DNA of 64,000 bases from positions 3,930,769-3,994,768 of the forward strand of contig CM059624.1 of assembly GCA_030435675.1 (NCBI GenBank). The letters are read 5' to 3'. This DNA comes from Steinernema hermaphroditum. Its lineage: Eukaryota > Nematoda > Chromadorea > Rhabditida > Steinernematidae. Below the pieces are notes generated by a model. The model was not told where the DNA came from. It saw only the letters and a list, made by a program, of their open reading frames with translations, and did not search any database. Both the position numbers and the translations under genes were made by a program. Shown one piece after another: positions 1-10,300 of the stretch (its first letter is position 1; each line of letters opens with the position of its first letter).

Positions 1-349
1 CTTTTTGGCACTTCCGATTCCGGACTTCCGAAATCAGAAATTTTACTTCCGCACATCCCTGATTGCCACCAAGCGGCTCTCGCCTGCCGCTCACTCTCCA
101 TTACTTGTAGCCAAACAATAGAATAAAATGCAAATAAAAAAAATTAATGTGTCCGTTTTGCCCTCCATTTTTTGAGGCGCTGTTCCATTATGCGAGGCAT
201 GATTTGTGTATAAAATTTTCGTTTTAAACTCTCCAGGATTTCTCCCCATTTTATGACGCAAAAGCGATGCGCGAAAGCGATACACATCGTTAATTTATAT
301 TACCATCGGTAATATATAAAGCCAGTAGTTGTAATATAAGAGTTAACTA
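1..349. other. Intergenic left edge; TATA-like motif before the 350-850 ORF
   Basis: No coding region could be supported here. A TATA-like run (TATATAAAG, about 313-321) lies roughly 30 nt before the ATG at 350 and could drive the small ORF that follows. The rest is AT-rich unique sequence. Confidence 0.35.
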
Positions 350-850
350 ATGAGTGATCCTTATAACTCACAACACAACATGGAACGCGAGTTAGACATT
401 CTGTGGGAACGCGTCATGGCCAAGATTAAACCTTCTTCATCTGGCGAAACGCGGAAGTATTCGAGAATCGACATCGCTCCGGAGAACAAGGCGCGTTTTG
501 GAGACGAACCACCTCCAGACGTGAAAAATAGAGAACCTCAGAAGTCGAAGGCAGTCCTTGCAGCCGAAGAGGTCATCAGAAATGCCAAAGAAAAGGCTAT
601 CAGAAACGGTCGTCTGAAGGCAGATGGCTCGCACATCCCCGGTACTGTTGAACAGAAACCAAAGAACGGCCAGGATCGAGATCGTCACCGGCATCGTCGT
701 TGCCGTTCCCGCTACAGGCCGCGGTCTCCCGACCGTAAACGCCACAAGCGGTTCCGAACCCGCGACCGTCAGTGTAAACGGCACAATGATCGTGACCAGG
801 ACAGAGACAGGGAGAAGAATCGACACAGGCGCGACAGAAACAGATTTTGA
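350..850 (+). CDS. Cyclin-L-derived RS-rich ORF lacking cyclin boxes (chimeric partial duplicate)
   Basis: This is an intact 166-codon ORF. Residues about 24-45 (MAKIKPSSSGETRKYSRIDI) match the N-terminal exon of the neighbouring cyclin L gene almost exactly. The text then jumps to KARFGDEPPPDVK, which belongs to the last exon of that gene, and continues through its RS tail to about residue 166. The whole cyclin fold (rest of exon 1, exons 2 and 3, start of exon 4) is missing, and no intron remains at the junction. The copy faces the parent tail to tail, 124 bp apart. Coding arginine/aspartate repeats are preserved with substitutions, so the copy is not brand new. A TATA-like motif precedes it and an AATAAA follows near 903. 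It may be a pseudogene or a young expressed RS peptide that competes with cyclin L; the sequence alone does not decide. Confidence 0.45.
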   Translation: MSDPYNSQHNMERELDILWERVMAKIKPSSSGETRKYSRIDIAPENKARFGDEPPPDVKNREPQKSKAVLAAEEVIRNAKEKAIRNGRLKADGSHIPGTVEQKPKNGQDRDRHRHRRCRSRYRPRSPDRKRHKRFRTRDRQCKRHNDRDQDRDREKNRHRRDRNRF

Positions 851-974
851 TGAAAACCTTTATTGAGACCTGAGCTGGAATCTAACAAGTCACTAGACGC
901 ACAAATAAAATTTCACAAACACAACTATTGCGCCACCCGCGTTAACTGCTCAGAATCTTCTTTACTTGCGTCTC

Positions 975-3059
975 TCACCGGGCGATTGGGACCGACGTTT
1001 GCGAAGTGTCTGTACAACTTCCTTCTCGCGCTTTCGACTTTTCTCCTGAAAAAGGCGGTTTGTTATATTCGCTGAAAGTTCCATGCAGGTTTACCTTCTC
1101 CGAACGACGACTGTTTCTGTCCTTGTCGCGATTACGATCGCGGTCTCGAGACCTCGAGCGATGTCTATCTCTGTCGCGCCTGTCGCGATCCTTTTCCCTG
1201 TCCTGGTCACGTCCATTGCGACGTTCACGGTCACGATCAACACGATCGCGAGTTCCGGAGTGCTTGCGATGCTTGCGCCTTTTGCGGTCGGGAGAGCGTG
1301 AGTGGGGCGATCGAGATCTGGATCCGGAGCGAGATCGGCGACGACGATGCCGGTCACGATCCCGGTCCCGGCCGTGTCCGTTGGATACCGTGGAAACGCG
1401 ACCGCTCTTCGGTTTCAGTTCAGCAGTGCCAGGTGTAGAGATGTCCGAGCCATCTGCCTTCAAACGTCCGTTTCTGATAGCCTCCTCTTTGGCCTTTCTG
1501 ATGACCTCTTCGGCTGCAAGGACTGCCTTCGACTTTTGTGGTTCTTCCTTCTTCACGTCTGGAGGTGGCTCATCTCCAAAACGCGCCTTGTCAATGATCT
1601 CCAGTAACCGGTTCCAATTTGGGGTCTGAAATGATTAAACAGACTCTTTGGTTCGAGGCAGTAGTTCTCTTACCTGAGTTCTGGTGTACATTTTGAGGAG
1701 CATCAAACAGATATCTTCGACGTCGCGCTCGGGGACATCGTACAGCTCGAACCACATGAACGGCTGCTGAGGTAGGGGCACCTTTGGCTCCACAGATCTG
1801 GCTGCAAGGTGAATGCATGCACACGCGATCGTCTCGGCCTTGTAGCGCAGGAACATATCCGTTCGGAGTCCGTCGTTCATGTACGACCACGCCTTCTGCA
1901 TGAGGGCGTGGTTGTTGACACACTTGAGAATGTTCGCGTAGGTGACGATCAGCTTGTGAGGATGCTTGACGTGCACTACAAATCCGAGGGCGCAGAGAAT
2001 CCGACGTTCCATCTTGATGACCTGGTTCTTCGTCTGCACATACTTCGTATCAATGGCCATAGGTTGGTATCTACAAAAAGCACAGTAAACACACGGGTCG
2101 ACGCGGGCCTGGCGGCAAAGCTTCGGTGGTGACCCCCGCAGCAATCGACTACACACATCTAAATGAACAAACATTCTGCCGCCATCCATGAATGAGCGAA
2201 TTTAGGCACTCAGACGCATCGTTGGTGCGGTGCCAAGAAGCCGCCATCGAGGACACATTCTCTTCGCCTAGATAATCAAGATTATTCCAGATAGAAACAA
2301 GGCATAAACGCACTACAGAGAAACATATCAATTTCGAGACGGACAATGTGAAGTAGTCGATTGTGCAAAAGGTCACCGAAGCAATAATGAAACACTTACT
2401 CTTTGTATGCGCTGGCCGAATGACGGCGACGGTAGTAGTGCTCCAAGTAGCTGAAGACGTTAAGAACGTCGCGGGGTCGCCGGGGTGCTTCTTCGATCTT
2501 GCTGGCCAATAACAGACAAGCCATGACGCTGTACTGAAACGTTTGTATTCAGTTATTTCAATCGAGGGAAAAGGAAACGAACCTCAAAATGATGACGAGC
2601 AAACGATCTCTGATAGTAGAAGCGCTGGTAGATGATCTGAGCTGTCGCAGCGGCGGTTTGAGGAAGACGGAGCAGCGTCGCTCCACACTGGATCAATTCA
2701 CAGCCAAGAAAGCGCAGATCCTGTTCTGTTTCCAAGTCGATTTTGGGCAAAGAAGGAGGATTTTCAAGTTTGGCACGTGACTCGTCGTCCATCGTGAGCA
2801 GCCAATTCTCCGGAGCGATGTCGATTCTCGAATACTTCCGTGTTTCGCCAAAGGAAGAAGGCTTAATCTTGGCCATGATGCGTTCTACTTCCGTCAGCTC
2901 TTTTTCTTTAGGCTGCGCTGCTGCCTCTTCTTCCGCAGACGGTTGCTCGGCCGACTCGCCTGAAGGAACAGGATCCACTTCAATGGCGTCCATGTCGAGC
3001 TGTTGTTCGGGCTGCCCTTTGCCAGAAGGCACCACTGGCGCAGTCGCCACTTCAGTCAT
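975..3059 (-). CDS. cyl-1: Cyclin L (RS-domain cyclin of transcription and splicing kinases)
   Basis: Four exons give 552 residues: 2583-3059, 2400-2533, 1674-2070 and 975-1625, all with GT/AG ends and consistent phase. The first cyclin box follows a conserved entry (LETEQDLRFLGCELIQ, about 127-142) and crosses exon 2 with LLLASKIEEAPRRPRDVLNV. The second lies in exon 3 (TKNQVIKMERRILCALGF, HVKHPHKLIV, TIACACIHLAARS). The last exon holds a long Arg/Ser/Asp-rich tail (about 385-520), the RS domain that places cyclin L in nuclear speckles. In other animals cyclin L partners CDK11/CDK12-type kinases and influences pre-mRNA splicing; here that role is inferred from family. The start was chosen because a ttttgcag acceptor sits 11 nt upstream of the ATG. 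A partial inverted copy lies just downstream at 350-850. Confidence 0.93.
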
Positions 3060-3070
3060 GTTCAATGTAC

Positions 3071-3079
3071 CTGCAAAAG
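3071..3079 (-). promoter_or_regulatory. Candidate spliced-leader acceptor before cyl-1
   Basis: On the minus strand the sequence cttttgcag ends 11 nt before the cyl-1 ATG. No coding exon is needed upstream, so this fits an SL trans-splice site, though a 5'UTR intron would look the same. Confidence 0.55.
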
Positions 3080-3604
3080 GGGAGAAATGGGTAATCGATA
3101 GTTCTTTACGGCGGCAACAAGGTGAAAGAAACAAACACGGGCATGATAAGACAAAGTGCTCGCGATCGCGACGCAAATACAACCAAAAATAGCAGTCAGG
3201 GCGAACGAGAAACCGCAAGAAATTAAAGCCTCAAGCGCGAAATATCGAACAAGCCAATAAGAATCAATTAATGCGCGCCGAGCTCCGATGTTTACGCGAA
3301 AAAGAGGCGATGCGACCAAATCGAAAGTGTGACGTCCGCGGGGCACCGGAAGAAAAGCGCGCGCGAGCGGTGGAAGTCCAAAAAACAGGAAACAACAGGG
3401 GAGTTTAGAGATCAACGAGCACCGCATGATTCACGTGGAAGCAACTGCACGTGGAACACCGTTTCTTTTTGTACGAAGCCGACCGATAGCAGCAACGATA
3501 GAAACGGAAGTGGAGGGAGCATGTTATGAGATAGCGCCGAGTTTCTAAATATTAGTCTAGTGTCCCAGACAGCAGACTGATTCCGCAGCACCACAGACAT
3601 GTCT
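3080..3604. other. Upstream region of cyl-1, no gene seen
   Basis: Moderately GC-rich upstream sequence. Short open frames occur on both strands, but none has a recognisable domain or splice context. Confidence 0.3.
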
Positions 3605-3960
3605 CAGACGGTAAAAATTGCAAACTAGACAGACTGTAGGCATATAGACGCTAGACAAACGTACCACTTAGACGTGTACATGCAATTAACTCCAAAATCG
3701 TCACAGATGCGTCACAACTAACAATTGACCAACACATGATGTCAAACAAGGGCCGAGCGTCTGTCTGAATGTAGAAACGGAGTCTAGGGCCTGAGTCTCA
3801 GACAACAGGCACCATAGACTGCACCAAGCGTCTCCACAGACGAGATGTCTGAAATAACACATGAGACGGCAAAGAATTGCAACCTAGACAGACTGTAGAC
3901 ATCTAGACGCTAGACAAACAGTACCAGTTAGACGTGTGCCTGCAATTAACCGCAAAAACG
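3605..3960. repeat. Direct repeat pair rich in AGAC/GTCT
   Basis: A segment of about 97 bp at 3605-3700 recurs at 3863-3960 with about ten differences and small indels (shared: agacgctagacaaac and ttagacgtgt). Both copies and the DNA between and around them (3550-3985) carry an unusual density of AGAC or its complement GTCT, including ctagacagac and tctagacgctagac. Confidence 0.75.
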
Positions 3961-4358
3961 TGGCCGTCAGACGAGACATCGCTTAGAAAACAACGGAAAC
4001 AAAGCAGCCTGAAGCGCTAGGAAGGTCATGCAAACAAAAACTGAATAATGTACGGTTAAATGCGAACTAAATCCTCGAAAAGACATCAATTATCGAAAAA
4101 AGCGAAAAACGAAAATCGCGCGAACGGTCGGCTTTCCGCGCCTCGTCACCGGCGGTCCCAGCACGATCTCGCCAACGCCAGTAAACACCATCCCTGCAGC
4201 CCATCACAAAGCGACACACCTGCCCCGCTAAGGGTCACGTTCACGGCAGCGGACAGATGTCCGCGCGGACTTCGATTAGTCGCCATGGTAACCCAAAGCG
4301 GGAGGCCCGCGAGGGGCGCCAGTCGGCGCTGGAAGAATAATCATTGCCGCCAAGGAGG

Positions 4359-7300
4359 ATGGACGACGACGAGGAGCATCGGAAGCGCCTTTTGGAGTGG
4401 ACGAATTCCGACTGGTATCGGACGTTTCTCGCAAACCGCGTCGTGCAGCCGAAACCGCGGAAATCGTTCAAATATGGCAACGAATCTGAGTGCTACGCGT
4501 TCACCATCAAGACGGTCGAACACAGTAATGTAAGCCATTTCGATTCTTAATTGTGCACAGCGAAAGCAGCTGGTGCTTTCGACGTAATCGTAGACTATTA
4601 ACTTAAGTGTCAATTGCTATTTATCGACTAAAAGTATTCCGCAAAAAGAGGAAAGAAGGAATAATATCTGATCACATCTACCTGGGCCTTTGAAGCCTTT
4701 GTTTAAAGTATGAGCTAAAGTAAGTCTTGTTTCTACTTGTCTGCTACGTACTTAGTTCCGTTGTTAACTTAAAGGGGGACTGTCCCAAGACGTGCGGCTA
4801 AAATCGCTAAATAAACAAATGGCCAAAATAAAGTGGGCAATCAAAAATGGACCAACCCAACCCAATCCAAACCTTGTCTATGGTATGACAAAGCTATAGA
4901 ACTTACACTGAAAATGGCGCATGATTTCAGTGAGTCCTCACTGATGTATTGGGTTGTATTAAGACCAAGAGGTCGGAAATTGGACCTAAACTTTTTTCGA
5001 CACAAAACCCCGGATTTTCTGCGAGAGAGGAATGGCACTCTTGCCAACAAGTTGGGCTCACGCTAAGCATTCGAATGGTGAATACACTAAATAAAATGTT
5101 GAATGATATGTCATAAAAAACTTCGTTACAAAAATGCGAAATTTGCAATGCATCAACCCAATAATTCCGCATATTTCACTCGATGTTTACACGTTTCCAA
5201 TGGCTTGTTTTCTTCTTTTACTCCTTTCTATGCTTATGGCAAAAAGGTTATGTGGCAAAAACCTTTTGATATAAAAATATAGCTTTCAAAATCATAAAAA
5301 AAAACCTTTTAACTTTTATGCTTTTCAAAACAGAGTTAATGTTCAACTTTTAAAAAACAAAAACAAAATATTTGGTCACTTGAGAACCGCTGAGAATAAG
5401 CTGAGAATCACCGAGGGAAACAGATGTGTCTTCAACGAGAAAGGACGACATGATAACCTAATGCTTAGAGTGGCGATGGACCGCTTATGTTTTGAATACA
5501 CACCAAGTAATACTACTGCCATGTCATGTCAACGTCACTCATAACGTCAAGTATTTTCACAGACCATGTATTTTTCTCACCGTATTCAATGGATTTTGAG
5601 TGTATTGCATAATACTGTGAGCTCATTTTTTTCATATCAAAGGAACGGAACGGTAAGGGCAGAGGACAACGTCTTCATGGCGGTTTTCATAGACATCTAT
5701 CTTCTTAGGCCTTTAGTCGCGTTCCCTTCTTTTGCTCAACAGGAATACTGTTCTTTACATCACTTTCCAACGTTCACCCTTTGCAAGGTTAAACGGAGAT
5801 CGCCTCTTCAGAGTGGTAATAGATCCATCGCCATTAATAATTTCTATTTCGCAACAGTTCAAACCGGAATTGATGAGAATCTTCTGGTGACTCCGTTCAT
5901 AAAAACGCTTCGCAACAAACGAGTCTGCGAAGATGAAATTGGAATTGTGAAAGCCGATGAATGCAGTCGATTTATCATTTGTTAAAATCGACAAAAAAGA
6001 GAACGAGAAGAATGGCAAGGGCTTTAGCGGCGAGTTCCGTCCTCGAAGAAGACTCCTCCGTCGATGGCGCAGTACTTGGGGCAGATACCCTTCTCTCCCT
6101 GTTGGCCTGGAGGTCCCTGAGATCCGGGCTGGCCAGGCTGTCCATCGGCTCCAGGAGCTCCGTCGGGTCCGTTGGGTCCCTTGGGTCCAACAGGTCCAGG
6201 GGCTCCGTCCTGTCCGGGCTGTCCAGGCTGACCGGGAGCTCCCTGCGGTCCGGGCTCTCCAGCGGGTCCAGGCTCTCCGGGCTGAAGAGGCTCGCTCTGA
6301 GCGGGCACACCAGGCTGTCCGTTGGGTCCAGGAGCTCCAGCCTCTCCGTTGGGGCCAGGGGGTCCCTTGGGTCCGGGCTGTCCAGGGGCGCCGTCTTGTC
6401 CAGGCTGTCCGTTGGCTCCGGGCTGTCCAGCATCTCCGGGAGCTCCAGGGGGTCCAGGGGGACCGGCAGGTCCCTGAGGGCAAGGCTTGCAGGGAGGAGG
6501 AGTGATGGGCTCGCAGGGCTGGACGGGGGGACGGCCAGGGTTTCCGGGGAGACCAGGAGCTCCGGGCTTTCCGGGACGTCCGGGCTTTCCAGGAGTTCCG
6601 GCGGGTCCAGCAGGTCCAGGCAGGCAGCAGCTGTCGCAGCTTCCTCCGGTCTGGTAGGCGCTACGGGCGGTACGGTTTCCGGCGACGGGGATGTTCTTGA
6701 GCTGGGTCACCTCGCTCCAGATGTCCTTGGCGGATCCCTTGCAGAAGTTGATCTCGTTGTGCATCTGGCGGCGCACGTGGTGGACGTAGTTGTACACCAT
6801 GGGGAGGGTGACGCACACCGAGAGGACGGCGACGACGGAGAAGGTGACCGCCGAGTAGGCGACGAAGCGGTAAGCCTTGATTCTTCCTTCGAGATCCATC
6901 TCGATGACGAACTGATGACTGCGGAGCCGAGATTGACTTATAAGGAGTGGCGCCGAGCCTAAAAACAGCGAAAACCTGTTGCGTGGATCGTTCCACCACA
7001 AGCGCACACTTGCAGATTAGGAGATACTTAAGAGAAAAGGGCGTTTTTTGGGGTTTTGAAAGGGAGTGTTTAGTGTTATCTCGTCGGGGATGAGATGCGA
7101 GAGTGCGGTGTGTAAACTGTTTGAAGGCCATTCTATGCAACTTTTTGGATCACACGCGGATGGCAAATCATTAATCATACATTTACCACCATAAATAATG
7201 TTCAGTCGAGCAGTGAACAGAGAAATATTGTGAGATGCAACAGTAATATTTCAGAAAAGCCTTACAAACCAACCGGTTCCTCCAGATCCTGAGTCAAATG

Positions 7301-10300
7301 TTACAGAGCCAACCTTTATCAGTATTTCCAACCTTGGCAATAGAGCCAATCGGTTTGGATATGACTCACTTGGATGGATAAAGCTTGGCTATGACAGTTT
7401 TTGTCTTAGGTCCTGCTGTAGCGTTTTTATTTGTTTTTTTTTTTCGATTCTTTTACATGTCACGATTCATTAATTGTGGATTCCACTGTATTTTGAAATA
7501 ATTGAAACCATGGGCCGCACCACCTTGCTGGCACCCTAAAAGATCGGCGACCGGCCACCGCCTCTCTTCTGTCCCTTCTCCAGAAAAAAAATCGTTCTTG
7601 ACCCACTTTGCGACCTTCCGGAGAAAGCGTCTGTGGATGAACTTGAGGGTCGGGACCCGGAGAGAAACCTGAACTTGAACCGAAGCCGGAAGTTCCAGAC
7701 TCGTTTCGGACTCGTCAGCATCACTGGCCGGAACTCCATGAAAAAAGGATAATGCTCTGCGTCCGATGAGATATTTCCGGTGTCATCTGCCGGGAAGTGT
7801 TGGGCATAGGCGTCACACTTACAGCTTCCGTTTACGCTGGGCAGCTGCTGAAGGCCGCAACTGCACTGCAAAAACAAGAGACCAAGGTTATCCTCCACGA
7901 CAATGTGAAACTGGACGTTACAAGGCTCACTCGTAGTAAATTGCACGATGTAGGCTGGGAAGTTCTGGCACACTCATGTTATAGTTCAGTCCTCGCTCCA
8001 TCCAATTACGCTTGTTTCGGGCGATGTCCTACGACCTCGCCCAGGAACACTTTGATTCTGATGAAGAGGTCGAAAACTGGATCGAAACGTTTTCCGACTC
8101 CAAACCCCGACCCACAGTGACCACATTTTGTTCTTTCAAATGGGCATACTTTGAATCATATGCATGCATACATGGTAATAAACTGCCGGTAAAATCATCG
8201 GCCGTTTTTTATGGACGAGCACGAATCAAACCAGAGACGAAACAGACTGGGTCGGCTAGCCGGTCCGTCACCCAATTGAACTGAGTCATCGGTCATTTTT
8301 AATCGATCAACCCAATATTTTAACTTTTGACTTGGGCCAACGGCTCGACTTAATCTTATTCCTCTTTCCGATTCCAACTTTCCATATCCCTTTTGCATTT
8401 TCATTCTTAGAGCAGAATCTAAATCAGGCCCTCTATTAAGCTCGTGGTCGGCAGAGCATATCGCCTGCACTTGTACTTCGTCGATAGAGTTGGAAGGAGT
8501 TTCTTCGGACGCCAATTCAAAGGATGTGAACAGGTCTGCACCATGCCAGGGAAGATTCTATACGATCGATGTGTAAGTAGCCTGGGTCTTCTTCTGATGC
8601 CCAACATCGCTGCTATAGGAGTTCTTCTTCCACATGGCCCTTCGCGACGAAGGTGTCCACATTGTCGTCGAAATAGTCGAAGTGCAACCGTCAGAGGACT
8701 ACGACAAGTAATAACCGGCATGGTTCTTTTTCTATTTCCATTTTAGTCCCGAGTTGATTACGCTTGCTTGGACCATTTGTCCAGTTTACAACATAGGACA
8801 GATCATGACCGATTACAATCCTAGTGGCATTTTCAATCAGCCATCGAAGAGGTAACTATTCAAGAATGTAATCACCCTTGTGACTTATTTCTATAGGATC
8901 CACCTCTTTGAAGGCTCTCCTCAAGTCCTCCTCACTCATATCGGAGGGCCACTCGAATCATGTGATGGCTTATACAAGCATGGAGTGTCGCGAATCCTTG
9001 AATGTTACCTGCAGACCCACGAACGGATGACGTCAGTTCTGGACTTCACGCCAGAATTTGTATTCATGACGAGATACGATGACATACCCGGATTTGAAAA
9101 TGATTCTGGTAAGGATGACAAAGTTCTTTGATGCTGTGACATGCAACAACTTTAGACCTATCACAGTTGGTGAGACCTATAGTGGCGCAGAAGTCGACGA
9201 TAATGCTGGATCAGATCGCAATTTCGTTTGGTGAACGAGCCGAGCAGATCGAAAAAGCGATTTTGGATTTGACTACTCAAGATTGGGTGTTTAATCTAAA
9301 TCAGACGATGGAGCAGTTCCTGAAGACGAAGAAGATGGAGATTATCGAGAGGAGGCTTAAGGTAAGAAGGTCACTGGGCCTCCAAAATTAGATGTTGTAA
9401 GCGCCTCAAGCGCCCTTTTAAGTCCTTGATAAGCCCTCTGTTGTGGTCGTTATCTTTATATGGCATCTTACGTGAGCAGGGTGAATTAAAGGGGATGGAA
9501 GAATGGATCTGGAAATTCTAGATGAGCTTGAAACTGTCACTATACACTATAGAATGGGTCCATGGATGCTTCCGCTGTTGTCTTTCCACACCTAAGCCTT
9601 CTATCCAACAAACGTGCCTACTTCAGGTCGGTATTCACAATGGCTACACCTATGTCGACGAACCGTACTGCATGAGTATGATCCCTAAAGATGAGCTACT
9701 GTCTAAAAGCCACTCTCTGAGAAGACGTCTTGGGACAGGGTGGGTCAGCGAGGAGAGCATCAAATCCGAGATGGACACCTTCATGGTTCGAAACACTGTC
9801 AAACTGGACAGGATCTTCAATCATAAAGCTGCGGCTGTCGTCTTTGCTGTGTACTACGTGATCGGAATTCGAAACCCTGATGTGAGTGCATATGTCCGTT
9901 CAGAACGATCATTGGTTGATGTTGAAGATGACCGTCGAAATGAGCAAAACGGAAATGATCTGCTGGGGTGCTTGGTGTCCTAATGATATCAGTGACGTGG
10001 CAGAAATAACCGTTCCACTCATTGGAGGCCCAAATCCGAATCCGGACCACCACCTGTGCTTCAAGAACTTATTACGAATAAGGGAACATGAGAACGAAGA
10101 CTTTATGGCTAATGATGGGAGGCCGAGGATTGAACTTTCGTTTCAGTGCACCCCCGTCAAGCCGTCTACGAGGAGCGGGGTATGATCAAACTTCAGATAC
10201 GGTCATGCACATCTGGATGATTTAAGAGCTTTACAATGGCCGACAGGACAAGTGCTCATATGCCACCACAGTCAGTCGAGGACGAACTCCTTAAAATACC

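Noticed and set aside
1006..1629. Long plus-strand Arg/Ser-rich ORF
   Set aside because: It is the antisense shadow of the cyclin L RS domain; the minus-strand reading has family motifs and splice continuity.
4060..4533. 157-codon plus-strand ORF
   Set aside because: It overlaps nphp-4 exon 1 in another frame, has low-complexity composition and no domain.
5961..6962. 333-codon plus-strand ORF
   Set aside because: Antisense shadow of the Gly-X-Y repeat of the collagen.
9522..9983. Alternative continuous frame through nphp-4 exons 7-8
   Set aside because: After 9881 it leaves the frame that matches NPHP4, and the downstream part has no homology.
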